DNA of 64,000 nucleotides from Aquimarina intermedia (GCF_008124785.1 NZ_VNHU01000004.1:62001-126000), one strand, 5' to 3'; positions 24,658 to 33,570 are shown, counted from the first letter of the stretch. Notes: generated by a model from the letters alone, not told the origin. A program made the numbers and translations.

Positions 24658-25494
24658 TTATATTTTAAATGTGAGCACTGGTAATTCTGAATGGTTGGCG
24701 ATACGTTCTGTAATGCTTCCGCTAAAGAAATGGGCTATTCCGCGTCTGCCGTGGGTGGGTAATGCTATGATATCTGCTCCGATTTTATCGCTATACTTAA
24801 AAAGTGCACTTTCAACAGAATAATCGTTCAAATAAACTACCTTATCCATAACACTCAAATCTCCTGACTCAGCTTTGAATAAAAACTCACTTACATGCTC
24901 TTCTATTTGTGAAGTACTCTTAAAAGTTTCGTCCGGCAAGTTCACATATACCAAACGAACATTTGAACCCAGTAGCTTAAAAAGTTTCATAGCTTTATGA
25001 TACACGCCAATATTCTCCATTTTGAAATCACATGCAAACACTACTTCCTTTACATTGAAGTCTTTTGCTCTATGTTTAATAACCAAAACAGGAACGTCAG
25101 AAGTTCGCACAACTTTTTCTGTATTCGAGCCCACAAAAACTTCTTCAAGACCACTTGAACCATGAGAACCCATGACGATTAGATCAACATCGTTTTCATT
25201 TACCACGGTATTGATTTCGCTAAAAATCTTATAATTCTGCACCATTTCGCTAACTTTTATACCTTTTAAATAAGGCTTATCCAAAAACGTATTAAATCGT
25301 TTTTCGGCGAGTCGCATATAAAACTGTGCTTCAGTAGCTTCTTGAGCTTCATCCTTGGTAAGAATAGCTTCAGACAATCCCATCATATGTAAAACTATGA
25401 TTTCAGAATTATTTTGTTTAGCTAATGTAGCTGCAACCTCTAATGCATACTCCGAGTATTTTGAAAAATCAACAGGGACAAGTAATTTCTTCAT
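24658..25494 (-). CDS. Tandem-domain universal stress protein
   Basis: 278 residues, two Usp domains. MKKLLVPVDFSKYSEYALEV starts the first, whose loop GSHGSSGLEEVFVGSNT is complete. Unlike the other Usps of the window, the second domain also retains an almost complete loop (PTHGRRGIAHFFSGS, only the first Gly replaced by Pro). It therefore belongs to a different Usp subgroup. Its promoter (25514-25556) has the perfect TACTTTTG box and TGATAAATATCA at the 33-bp spacing. Confidence 0.92.
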   Translation of the reverse strand: MKKLLVPVDFSKYSEYALEVAATLAKQNNSEIIVLHMMGLSEAILTKDEAQEATEAQFYMRLAEKRFNTFLDKPYLKGIKVSEMVQNYKIFSEINTVVNENDVDLIVMGSHGSSGLEEVFVGSNTEKVVRTSDVPVLVIKHRAKDFNVKEVVFACDFKMENIGVYHKAMKLFKLLGSNVRLVYVNLPDETFKSTSQIEEHVSEFLFKAESGDLSVMDKVVYLNDYSVESALFKYSDKIGADIIALPTHGRRGIAHFFSGSITERIANHSELPVLTFKI

Positions 25495-25513
25495 AATGTA
25501 TAAAATTTATACT

Positions 25514-25556
25514 CAAAAGTACTATCTGGTAAGGTTTTGAACTATGATAAATATCA
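25514..25556 (-). promoter_or_regulatory. CRP/FNR-type promoter of usp at 24658
   Basis: Reverse-strand TACTTTTG at 25514-25521, and TGATAAATATCA at 25545-25556 centred 33 bp upstream. Confidence 0.75.
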
Positions 25557-25591
25557 TAAGTGCATCAGATTCAATTTCAAAGTATTATACA

Positions 25592-25634
25592 TGATAATTC
25601 TCATTTTTTTGCTCGTTGTTCCTAAGTACTTTTA
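25592..25634 (+). promoter_or_regulatory. CRP/FNR-type promoter of the peroxiredoxin gene
   Basis: TGATAATTCTCA at 25592-25603 (TGA-N6-TCA, second half weaker) is centred 33 bp upstream of TACTTTTA at 25627-25634. The ATG is at 25659. Confidence 0.6.
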
Positions 25635-25658
25635 AAATCTCAATTTAAAAAAAAACAA

Positions 25659-26324
25659 ATGGAAACAATCACACAAGAGGTACACGGTATGCCAAGAATA
25701 GGAGATGATGCACCGGACTTCGAAGCTACAACGACGCATGGAAATATGAAATTCTCAGAATTTGCTGACTCCAAATGGGTTATTTTATTTTCTCATCCAG
25801 CCGATTTCACACCCGTTTGTACCACAGAACTTAGTGGTTTTGCACAGCGCAAAAATGATTTTGAAGCATTAAATACTAAACTAATCGGATTAAGTATTGA
25901 TAGCATACACTCCCACTTAGCGTGGGTAAACAATGTGCATGAAAAGACGGATGTTTATCTCGATTTTCCAATCATTGCTGACATTGATATGAAAGTTGCC
26001 AAGTTATATGGTATGTTACAACCTAACGAAAGTGAAACTGCTGCTGTACGCGCAGTATTTTTTATTGATCCATATCAGAAAATACGACTTATAATGTATT
26101 ATCCGCTTAACGTTGGTCGCAATATGGATGAAATTTTAAGAGCGTTGGAAGCATTGCAGGTTTCGGATGAACATAAGGTTGCGTTACCGCTGAACTGGAA
26201 AAAAGGCGATAAGGTAATTGTACCTCCACCTAAAACCTTACAACAAATGGAGCATAGAATTAAAGATACATCCTGTGAAAAAATTGATTTCTATTTAGCC
26301 AAAAAAGATTTAAAACTAGCGTAA
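25659..26324 (+). CDS. Peroxiredoxin, 1-Cys (Prx6) type
   Basis: 221 residues. The peroxidatic cysteine is C54 in SHPADFTPVCTTELSGF. The long C-terminal half (LPLNWKKGDKVIVPPPKT) is typical of Prx6/1-Cys peroxiredoxins, which reduce hydrogen peroxide and organic peroxides. A further Cys lies near the C-terminus (DTSCEKIDF). The protein is cytoplasmic. It has its own TGA-N6-TCA type promoter, so peroxide defence seems to be tied to the same signal as the cbb3 oxidase. Confidence 0.92.
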   Translation: METITQEVHGMPRIGDDAPDFEATTTHGNMKFSEFADSKWVILFSHPADFTPVCTTELSGFAQRKNDFEALNTKLIGLSIDSIHSHLAWVNNVHEKTDVYLDFPIIADIDMKVAKLYGMLQPNESETAAVRAVFFIDPYQKIRLIMYYPLNVGRNMDEILRALEALQVSDEHKVALPLNWKKGDKVIVPPPKTLQQMEHRIKDTSCEKIDFYLAKKDLKLA

Positions 26325-26418
26325 GGAGAATACTTTAAAAAGTATGCATTTTGAGAGCTAATGGATGCATTGGTACGCCTTTCGGTTTAATGGTCATGGG
26401 GGTAAGATAAAATAGTGC

Positions 26419-26559
26419 TTGCAGTATTTGAATTTAAAAAAGTTTACTCCGGATCCTAAATTGAAACGGCTTTTTATTAAAGATTCCTCCAAAGAGCACT
26501 GGAGACTCTGGATTATAAGAAAATATATCCTTCCCTTCTGGTACGGAATAAAATGCTAA
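26419..26559 (+). other. Short open frame in a 287-bp gap, coding status unclear
   Basis: Between the peroxiredoxin and exporter genes a frame of 46 codons opens at TTG 26419 (LQYLNLKKFTPDPKLKRL) and ends at TAA 26559; it contains the aromatic stretch HWRLWIIRKYILPFWYG. It may be a remnant of a larger gene or a small protein; I recognise nothing. The rest of the 26325-26611 gap holds no other feature I can support. Confidence 0.25.
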
Positions 26560-26611
26560 AAGGCAAGGAAGTATAATGCATCCTTGTCAAATTAAATAAT
26601 AAATAAAAAAC

Positions 26612-27697
26612 ATGAACAGAACCTTCTGTATATTCTTCCTCTTGCTGAATCTTCACCTATCGTGTGCCCATAAAAAGGAGGCTATATTTCCGTCTAGAGG
26701 TCTCATTACAGAATCAGTATATTCATCGGTAACTGTACAACCAGACAGTCTCTATCAGGCGTATGCTACTGTTCAGGGAATACTAGACGCAAATTTGGTT
26801 GAGGAAGGCGATCTGGTATCCAAAAATGAAGCTATACTAAAAATAACCAACACCGCACCAAGGCTCAATGCCGAGAACGCAGCCTTAACGTATCAATTAG
26901 CTAAAGAAAATTATCAGGGAAACGCACAGTTACTTAAAACACTAAAAAATGAAATAGAAGCTGCAACCTTAAAGATCAATAACGATTCTATCAATTATTA
27001 CAGACAAAAGAACTTATGGAATCAAAGTATTGGTTCCAAAATTGAATATGATACAAAGTATTTAACCTATCAACTCTCATCTAATACCCTTAAACAATTA
27101 AAAACAAAATATCAGCAAACAAAAAATGAACTGAGTACACAGGTTAAACAATCCAAAAATTTATATGAGAATGCTACTGTTTTACTAAAAGATCATACGA
27201 TAGTAAGTAAAATTGACGGTAAAGTCTATGCAACATATAAAAACCCAGGAGAACTCGTGAATACAATGGAACCACTTGCCACAATCGGTAACGCAACGGT
27301 ATTTGTTCTCGAAATGCTGGTGGACGAAGTTGATATCGTTAAAATTAAAAAAGGCCAGAGCGTCCTTGTTACTCTAGATGCGTATAATCAAAAGGTATTT
27401 GAAGCCAGCGTACATAAAATCTATCCTAAAAAAGATCAACGAAATCAAACCTTTACGGTGGAAGCATATTTTAAAAACCATCCTGAAATATTATACCCGG
27501 GATTGTCAGGAGAGGCAAATATTATTATCGCTTCCAAAGATAATAGTCTCTATATTCCTAAAGAATATCTTATAGAAAACCAGCGAGTCAGCACTGAAAA
27601 TGGAGAAATTAAGATAGTGAAAGGAATAGAAAATATGGAATATGTCGAAATAGTATCAGGATTGGAAGAAACTACGCAAATCTATAAACCAGATTAA
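26612..27697 (+). CDS. HlyD/RND-type periplasmic adaptor lipoprotein of an ABC exporter
   Basis: 361 residues. A signal peptide with lipobox HLSCA (Cys near 19) suggests a membrane-anchored lipoprotein. A split lipoyl/biotinyl-like domain frames a coiled coil (~85-190: long KxxN/Q-rich helices LKTLKNEIEAATLKINNDS), followed by KIDGKVYATYKNPGELV, a beta-barrel part (VDEVDIVKIKKGQSVLVTL) and a C-terminal membrane-proximal domain. This is the membrane-fusion component of a MacA-like system. The permease gene starts 1 bp after its stop. Confidence 0.88.
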   Translation: MNRTFCIFFLLLNLHLSCAHKKEAIFPSRGLITESVYSSVTVQPDSLYQAYATVQGILDANLVEEGDLVSKNEAILKITNTAPRLNAENAALTYQLAKENYQGNAQLLKTLKNEIEAATLKINNDSINYYRQKNLWNQSIGSKIEYDTKYLTYQLSSNTLKQLKTKYQQTKNELSTQVKQSKNLYENATVLLKDHTIVSKIDGKVYATYKNPGELVNTMEPLATIGNATVFVLEMLVDEVDIVKIKKGQSVLVTLDAYNQKVFEASVHKIYPKKDQRNQTFTVEAYFKNHPEILYPGLSGEANIIIASKDNSLYIPKEYLIENQRVSTENGEIKIVKGIENMEYVEIVSGLEETTQIYKPD

Positions 27698-27698
27698 A

Positions 27699-28958
27699 AT
27701 GAACTGGACGGTAATCCTACATATAGCAAAGACTCATCTGGTGACCAAAATTAAACAAACGGCCACCGCTGCTTTAGGTGTTACCTTTGGTATAGGTGCG
27801 TATATCACCTTGGTATGTTTTATGACAGGACTCAATAGTATGCTTGATGATCTAATTCTCAACCAAACTCCGCATATTCATATTTTCAACGAAATTGAAC
27901 CTTCAAAAAACCAACCCATCGATCTGTATACTAAAATTGAGAGTTCTTTGAATATGGTGCACTCTATCAAACCAAAACAAAGCCAAAAAAAAATTCACAA
28001 TGCACTCCCCTTATTAATATATCTTAATAACGACGCGAAAGTCAGAGGTGCCACTCCTCAAATAAAAACTCAGATTTTTTACATGGCAGGGTCTATAGAA
28101 TTAGGAGGTAATTTGACGGGCATTAAAGTTTTGGAAGAAGCTCGTCTGTTTAATTTTGAAGATTATATAATTAATGGAACTACCCTGGATTTGCAAAATA
28201 CAGACAATGGTATTCTATTAGGAGCGGGTATTGCAGATAAAATGTCTTTGGATATTGGGGATCGAGTCTTGGTGAGTACAATAAAAGGCGATATTTTTCC
28301 ATTAAAAATTGTTGGAATGTTTCAAAGTGGTATCGCTGACATCGACAATATACAGAGTTTTGTAAAATTAAAAACGATACAACGTATTTTGGGGGAAGCC
28401 GAAAATTATATTACTGATATCAATGTAAAACTTTATGATCTTGCAGAAGCTATACCCATGGCACAACGTATTGAAGCTCAATTTAATTTGAAAGCTATTG
28501 ATATAACCACCGCAAATGCTCAATTTGAAACGGGTACAACGATACGAAATCTGATAACCTACGCAGTCTCCATTACACTATTAATTGTTGCCGGTTTTGG
28601 TATTTATAATATTTTAAATATGTTGATTTATGAGAAGATGAATGACATTGCGATTCTTAAAGCCACCGGCTTCTCGGGAAAAGACGTTCAGATGATATTT
28701 ATGAGTCAGGCTATCATCATCGGACTTGTCGGAGGTTTTTTAGGGCTCCTGATCGGGTACGTACTCTCGTCAATAATTGATCGAATTCCATTTAATACCG
28801 AAGCGCTTCCTACGGTTACTACCTATCCTATCAACCATAACATCTGGTTTTATGTGATCGGGATTACTTTTGCCATGCTTTCGACTTTTCTAGCCGGATA
28901 CCTTCCCTCCCAAAAAGCAAATAAAATAGATCCCGTTCAAATTATCAGAGGTCAATAA
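27699..28958 (+). CDS. ABC exporter permease, LolC/MacB-like FtsX family
   Basis: 419 residues. One N-terminal transmembrane helix, a large periplasmic domain (~50-280), and three C-terminal helices in the FtsX arrangement (ITYAVSITLLIVAGFGIYN, MSQAIIIGLVGGFLGLLIGY, WFYVIGITFAMLSTFLAGY) ending with the conserved ANKIDPVQIIRGQ. The cytoplasmic coupling segment YEKMNDIAILKATGFSGKDV is typical. Together with the adaptor and ATPase it forms a tripartite-like exporter, substrate unknown. No outer-membrane TolC is encoded here. Confidence 0.92.
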   Translation: MNWTVILHIAKTHLVTKIKQTATAALGVTFGIGAYITLVCFMTGLNSMLDDLILNQTPHIHIFNEIEPSKNQPIDLYTKIESSLNMVHSIKPKQSQKKIHNALPLLIYLNNDAKVRGATPQIKTQIFYMAGSIELGGNLTGIKVLEEARLFNFEDYIINGTTLDLQNTDNGILLGAGIADKMSLDIGDRVLVSTIKGDIFPLKIVGMFQSGIADIDNIQSFVKLKTIQRILGEAENYITDINVKLYDLAEAIPMAQRIEAQFNLKAIDITTANAQFETGTTIRNLITYAVSITLLIVAGFGIYNILNMLIYEKMNDIAILKATGFSGKDVQMIFMSQAIIIGLVGGFLGLLIGYVLSSIIDRIPFNTEALPTVTTYPINHNIWFYVIGITFAMLSTFLAGYLPSQKANKIDPVQIIRGQ

Positions 28959-28967
28959 CTTACTCCC

Positions 28968-29645
28968 ATGAATCCAGTCTTAGAAGCAAAAAATATCAAT
29001 AAATATTTCGAAAAGCCTGTATCTTTTCATGTGTTGAAGGACATTAATTTTAAAATAAAAGAAGGTGAGTTCGCTTCGATAATGGGTAAATCAGGCTGTG
29101 GCAAGTCTACATTGCTCTATATTTTATCTACTATGGATACGGACTATCAAGGTCAACTGTTCTTGAATAATGAATTAATTACGGGACAAAAACGAGATAT
29201 CCTTTCACGCATTAGAAATAAACATATCGGCTTTGTATTTCAGTTTCATTATTTACTTTCAGAGTTTTCAGTTTTAGAAAATGTGATACTGCCTGCCAAA
29301 AAACTTGGAGAAAAATCGCTACCTGAGATTAAAGCCTATGCTATGGAAAAGTTAAGAATTTTAGATATCCATACATTGGCTGACAAAAAAGCCTCAAGAA
29401 TATCCGGAGGAGAAAAACAACGGGTAGCGATTGCACGTGCTCTAATAAATGATCCTGCTATCATTATGGGTGACGAGCCCACGGGGAATCTGGATAGTCA
29501 TAATTCTGAAAATGTGTTCAATATTTTCAGACAGCTTTGTGATGACCAAGGCTTATCATTATTGGTGGTTACACACGACAAAGATTTTGCGGATAAGACA
29601 GATCGCATTATTGAGATGGAGGATGGGAGAATCATTCATAGTTAA
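28968..29645 (+). CDS. ABC exporter ATP-binding protein, LolD/MacB-like
   Basis: 225 residues with a complete nucleotide-binding domain: Walker A GKSGCGKSTLL, Q-loop FVFQFHYLL, signature RISGGEKQRVAIARAL, Walker B IIMGDEPTGNLD and switch VVTHD. It starts 9 bp after the permease gene and powers that exporter. Its family (LolD/FtsE/MacB-type) works by mechanotransmission, moving lipoproteins, peptides or macrolides from the inner membrane. Confidence 0.95.
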   Translation: MNPVLEAKNINKYFEKPVSFHVLKDINFKIKEGEFASIMGKSGCGKSTLLYILSTMDTDYQGQLFLNNELITGQKRDILSRIRNKHIGFVFQFHYLLSEFSVLENVILPAKKLGEKSLPEIKAYAMEKLRILDIHTLADKKASRISGGEKQRVAIARALINDPAIIMGDEPTGNLDSHNSENVFNIFRQLCDDQGLSLLVVTHDKDFADKTDRIIEMEDGRIIHS

Positions 29646-29646
29646 A

Positions 29647-29673
29647 ACTCAAAAACCAATACGGTTTTTGAGT
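29647..29673 (-). terminator. Hairpin overlapping the stop codon of the 29649 gene
   Basis: An 11-bp perfect stem, ACTCAAAAACC (29647-29657) and GGTTTTTGAGT (29663-29673). On the reverse strand it is followed by TTTT. It begins inside the last codons of the gene at 29649-30137 and contains its stop codon. It would end the Mla-type operon transcript. Confidence 0.7.
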
Positions 29674-30137
29674 GAAGGCACTTCCCATTGAATCATTTCT
29701 TTTAAAAATTCATCTACCTTTTCAACGATCAGTTTTTCTGAAATATCGGTAGGTTTAAAAACACCAAGTTCTTGAATATTACTTTCCTGACTTGAACTTT
29801 CGACTAGAGGAAACATAATAAAAATATATACATCTCCATTATGCATTTGTGAAAAGACTAACGCGCTACCTCCAATAAATTGATATGCCGGAATTTGATT
29901 GGTACAGTCAATCAGTTCTGGCGGAAAAGCATAAAAATTAATATTTACTGCTTCGTTATTGCCAATCCAACTAAGTTCTTGTACCTCCCATCCTATCGGA
30001 TATTGATTTTCAATTGTCGTTAAAATGCTATGAATTAGCTTTTTTGTTGTTTGTTTCCACACAGTCTTCTTTTCTACAACCGTACGTATCGATTCCTTAT
30101 AATCGTTCACGCGTTCTTCTAGATGTTCGATTTTCAT
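29649..30137 (-). CDS. Unknown protein downstream of the Mla operon
   Basis: 162 residues, cytoplasmic. The N-terminal helix is charged (MKIEHLEERVNDYKESIRTVVEKK), then comes a mixed alpha/beta part with GWEVQELSWIGNNEAVNINF, YQFIGGSALVFSQMHNGDVYI and FIMFPLVE, and a final helix. I recognise no family. It starts 51 bp after mlaD and shares its strand, so it may be the last gene of that operon. Its C-terminal codons form part of a terminator hairpin. Confidence 0.65.
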   Translation of the reverse strand: MKIEHLEERVNDYKESIRTVVEKKTVWKQTTKKLIHSILTTIENQYPIGWEVQELSWIGNNEAVNINFYAFPPELIDCTNQIPAYQFIGGSALVFSQMHNGDVYIFIMFPLVESSSQESNIQELGVFKPTDISEKLIVEKVDEFLKEMIQWEVPSLKNRIGF

Positions 30138-30188
30138 AATAATCTGTAGTATTTATAAATAATAATCAATAAGAATATAGGTCCTCAA

Positions 30189-31172
30189 TTATTCTTTTTT
30201 TTCTTTTAACCGCTCTTGCTTTTTAAAATAACCTCTCAAAAGAAAATTATGCTGCAAAGCTTCCATGCTTTGATTAAACTTATAAGTTCCTTCCTTGATA
30301 TAGAATAATGTTGAATCAATGGACCGAACTACTGAAGCATCGTTTGTTAGGTAATTAAGTACACCATCCGCGTCTTTTAGCTGCTCAAAATAATTAGTAA
30401 GATCTGTACTCATTTGCTTTATCTTCATGCTGGATTCGTCCAGATTAGCTAACAAATTTTTAATTTGCGTACCTGATACTGTATCAAATGCAATCGTATT
30501 TATTACTGAGTTGTTGCTTTGGATCGTCTTGAACGCAGCATTGGTTTCTCTTAAAACCTGAGATGCCTGAGCACTAGCTAATTTAAGATTATTCATTGTT
30601 TTTTTGAGATCTTTAGCAACTAAGGAGTCGTTGATAAGCATACCCAACGTTCCTTTACCATTCAATATCTTAGTGGTTAACTTCAATAAATCGGCGGTAA
30701 GAAGGGCAGCGTTTTCATTAGTAACATTCAGTGTAGTTAGCATATCATCTGCACCTATTCTACTATAGGTACGAATGGTATCGCCGCTTTTTACTATTGT
30801 TCCATCTCCCGATTGCGGAATAATATTGATGAGCATATTACCCACCAACCCATCAGATCCAATCGTAGCAATTGCGTTTTGTTTAATGTGTTGGCTCAAA
30901 TCTTCTTGGATTGACATTCCTACGACAATTCTGGAATCATTAATCATTAAAATTTTATTGACAACCCCTACATTAATACCGGCATGTCGTACATTATTAC
31001 CTAGTTGCAAACCATTTAAGTTTTTAAACTCCGCGTACAATGTGATAGTATTACTAAATAGATTTTGTCGTTTTCCTATAAAATACAACGCTGATATCAG
31101 AATAAGGGTGCCTAAAACAACAAAAACACCAAGTCTAAAATTTTGAGAACTACTATTTTTTATGCCACTCAT
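30189..31172 (-). CDS. mlaD: MCE-domain lipid-binding protein (MlaD-like)
   Basis: 327 residues. One N-terminal transmembrane anchor (~14-31, LGVFVVLGTLILISALYFI) and an MCE domain (LYAEFKNLNGLQLGNNVRHAGINVGVV, about 42-68; GSDGLVGNMLINI). A long helical C-terminus follows. MCE proteins form rings that carry phospholipids between membranes as part of an MlaFEDB-like ABC system. The gene is 8 bp downstream of mlaF. The periplasmic partners MlaC and MlaB are not encoded here. Confidence 0.92.
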   Translation of the reverse strand: MSGIKNSSSQNFRLGVFVVLGTLILISALYFIGKRQNLFSNTITLYAEFKNLNGLQLGNNVRHAGINVGVVNKILMINDSRIVVGMSIQEDLSQHIKQNAIATIGSDGLVGNMLINIIPQSGDGTIVKSGDTIRTYSRIGADDMLTTLNVTNENAALLTADLLKLTTKILNGKGTLGMLINDSLVAKDLKKTMNNLKLASAQASQVLRETNAAFKTIQSNNSVINTIAFDTVSGTQIKNLLANLDESSMKIKQMSTDLTNYFEQLKDADGVLNYLTNDASVVRSIDSTLFYIKEGTYKFNQSMEALQHNFLLRGYFKKQERLKEKKE

Positions 31173-31180
31173 ATCAATGA

Positions 31181-31930
31181 TTATTTAAAAAATGCTTTTA
31201 CCAAAGGATCTGTAGACTGCACCAATTGTTTGTAAGTACCCTCGATATAGTTTACGCCGTTGATCAATAAAATTATCTTGTTAGAAATTACACGCGCACA
31301 ATCCACATCATGGGTAATAATCAACGATGAAGTACTGTATTTTTTCTGAATAGTTCTCATGAGCTCTATAATTTCTTTGGCAGTTATCGGGTCCAGTCCT
31401 GTCGTAGGTTCGTCATAAAGAATAATCTTTGGTTTTAATATCAAGGCTCTGGCGAGTGCCACTCTACGTTTCATTCCACCAGAAAGTTCAGCAGGCATTA
31501 AATCAATTGCCTCCGATAAGCCCACATTCTCCAGCGCTTCTTTAACTAAATTTATGTTTGATTCTCTTATTCTCAATCGCTCCTTATGTCGTCTCAGAGG
31601 AAACTCCAAATTCTCTCGAACTGTCATAGAATCATATAAGGCACTACCTTGAAACAAAAACCCTATCTCTGTTCTCAATATATCTAATTCTTGTGGTCTC
31701 ATCATGGTTATATCTTTGCCCCTGATAGTTATTGTACCACTATCTGCGTGCATCAAACCAACCAGGCACTTGATCATTACCGATTTTCCTGATCCCGATT
31801 TTCCCATGACTACCAAGTTCTCACCCTCATACAATTTCAAGTTAAAACCATTCAATACCCTATTGTTACCAAAGCTTTTCACCAGACTATCTATTTGTAA
31901 GACCGGATCTGTATTTATTTCGTGTTTCAT
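31181..31930 (-). CDS. mlaF: ABC transporter ATPase of the Mla system (MlaF-like)
   Basis: 249 residues: Walker A GKSGSGKSVMIK, Q-loop FLFQGSALYDSMTVREN, signature ELSGGMKRRVALARAL, Walker B IILYDEPTTGLD, switch IITHDV. The FQ-x-ALYDSMTV and EPTTGLDPI pattern is typical of MlaF-type importer/retrograde transporters. The start overlaps the stop of mlaE by 4 bp, so translation is coupled. Confidence 0.94.
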   Translation of the reverse strand: MKHEINTDPVLQIDSLVKSFGNNRVLNGFNLKLYEGENLVVMGKSGSGKSVMIKCLVGLMHADSGTITIRGKDITMMRPQELDILRTEIGFLFQGSALYDSMTVRENLEFPLRRHKERLRIRESNINLVKEALENVGLSEAIDLMPAELSGGMKRRVALARALILKPKIILYDEPTTGLDPITAKEIIELMRTIQKKYSTSSLIITHDVDCARVISNKIILLINGVNYIEGTYKQLVQSTDPLVKAFFK

Positions 31931-32709
31931 ATTTCAAAAAATATATCGGTCACAAAAACAGCGATAAAATCTATTATGAATAAGAGCATAGAACTATAAA
32001 CTACTGCCGCGTTTGAGGCTTCACCTACCCCAACGGTTCCTTTTTTACAAAAATATCCTTTATAACACCCCACAAGACCAATGGCAAAGCCGAAAAAAAA
32101 TGTTTTGATCGTGGCTGGTATAAGGTCGTTAAAGTGTAAAGCATTAAAAACTTTACCAAAGTATAATTGATAAGATACTGCACCTTTTAGGTTCTCGACT
32201 ATGGCTGAACCTATCAAAGCGATCGCATCTCCAAAAATTACAAGAATCGGTAACATTAGAGTAGCGGCCGTTATTCTGGTAATCACTAAATATTTGAATG
32301 GATTAGTCCCCGAAACCTCCATCGCATCAATCTGTTCTGTTACTCGCATGGAACCCAATTCTGCTCCAATTCCGGAACCTATTCTACCTGCACAAATTAA
32401 TGCAGTAATCACAGGACCTATCTCTCGCACTATCGATATACTTACCATAGATGGCATCCAGGACTCTGCTCCGAATTGCATTAATGTCGGACGAGACTGT
32501 AAGGTAAATACCAGCCCCAGTATAAACCCTGTTACCCCAACCAGTAACAATGATTTATTTCCAATTTGATAGCATTGTCTTAATAGCTCTTTAAATTCGA
32601 AAGGCGGTGAAAAGACTTCTTTGAAATAACGGTGTGCAAAGAAAGAAAGTTCTCCTATTTCGATAAAAAAGTTTCTAAAACGAGCTAATACCTCTTGCGA
32701 ATATGCCAT
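31927..32709 (-). CDS. mlaE: Mla-type permease (MlaE)
   Basis: 260 residues, about five membrane helices, MlaE/DUF140 family: ALICAGRIGSGIGAELGSMRVTEQIDAMEVSGTNP is the family's core motif region (about residues 107-141), preceded by SISIVREIGPVI. The C-terminus has GCYKGYFCKKGTVGVGEASNAAVV, also typical. It is the first gene of an operon E-F-D whose promoter (32777-32819) carries a TGA-N6-TCA site. The system probably keeps the asymmetry of the outer membrane by moving phospholipids. Confidence 0.93.
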   Translation of the reverse strand: MAYSQEVLARFRNFFIEIGELSFFAHRYFKEVFSPPFEFKELLRQCYQIGNKSLLLVGVTGFILGLVFTLQSRPTLMQFGAESWMPSMVSISIVREIGPVITALICAGRIGSGIGAELGSMRVTEQIDAMEVSGTNPFKYLVITRITAATLMLPILVIFGDAIALIGSAIVENLKGAVSYQLYFGKVFNALHFNDLIPATIKTFFFGFAIGLVGCYKGYFCKKGTVGVGEASNAAVVYSSMLLFIIDFIAVFVTDIFFEI

Positions 32710-32776
32710 GATCTCTTGAGTTCCTTAAATGTCTACACGACCCAGTCATTTATCGTTTTACCATACTTAAAGCATC

Positions 32777-32819
32777 TAAAACTAAAGATAAGCACGTTGA
32801 TGAACTATGATAAAAATCA
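32777..32819 (-). promoter_or_regulatory. CRP/FNR-type promoter of the Mla operon
   Basis: Reverse-strand TAGTTTTA at 32777-32784, one mismatch from TAnnTTTG; TGATAAAAATCA at 32808-32819 centred 33 bp upstream. The 12-mer is identical to that before usp-hemN. Confidence 0.68.
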
Positions 32820-32948
32820 TCAGTTCCCTTGTCTGACTTTCAACCGGACACCGAAATCTTGAAATAATAGAAAAGAGAAAGTTCTTCTTTAAAGTTGATA
32901 TTTAAAAAATATAAATATCTTTAGCCTAACAATCTAAACTTTTAATTT

Positions 32949-33551
32949 ATGAAAAAATTAGTTATTCTAGTCTTAGTACTCACAACCACAATTGCTTCTG
33001 CTCAAAAAAGAAAGGACAAAGAAGGAAGTATTAAAAACCTCAAAGGAATTACAGCTTATAATTTGGTTTTCGATTATGAAAATCTCAAAGTTGATAAATT
33101 TGATACTGAAGAAGAGTTTCTTGAAGATAAGATGGGTAAGCGAGAAGAGAAAGAGGCCGGCAAAGGAGAAGAATTTAAGAAAAATTGGTTTGCCGATCGT
33201 GAAAATCGCTATGAGCCAAAATTCATTGAATCTTTTAATAAACGGTTTGACGCTGATGAGATGAAAGCCGACAAAAACTTAGCTGAAGCAACCCATACCA
33301 TTAAAATTAAAACAACTTGGATTTACCCCGGCTACAATGTTGGTGTAATGCGTCAACCAGCAAAGTTAAATGCTACCATAAGCGTATATGCGAATGACAA
33401 TCCTGATAAAATTTTATATAAAACTGATTATATAAAAGCACTAGGTAACGGAGCTATGGGATACGATTTTAACTCGGGGTATAGAATCTCTGAGAGTTAT
33501 GCAAAACTAGCTAAAACCTTTGCATCACATATTAAGAAAAAGGCAAAATAA
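32949..33551 (+). CDS. Secreted protein of unknown function
   Basis: 200 residues with a signal peptide (MKKLVILVLVLTTTIASAQ, cut near 19). The mature protein is Lys/Glu-rich (GKREEKEAGKGEEFKKNWF) with a later beta-type region (THTIKIKTTWIYPGYNVGV, NATISVYANDNP). Proteins of this layout are common in Bacteroidota but have no assigned function that I know. It stands alone between the Mla promoter and a bidirectional terminator. A TATCTTTA box lies upstream at about 32916-32923. Confidence 0.7.
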   Translation: MKKLVILVLVLTTTIASAQKRKDKEGSIKNLKGITAYNLVFDYENLKVDKFDTEEEFLEDKMGKREEKEAGKGEEFKKNWFADRENRYEPKFIESFNKRFDADEMKADKNLAEATHTIKIKTTWIYPGYNVGVMRQPAKLNATISVYANDNPDKILYKTDYIKALGNGAMGYDFNSGYRISESYAKLAKTFASHIKKKAK

Positions 33552-33570
33552 GAAATAAGTTGAAATTAAA

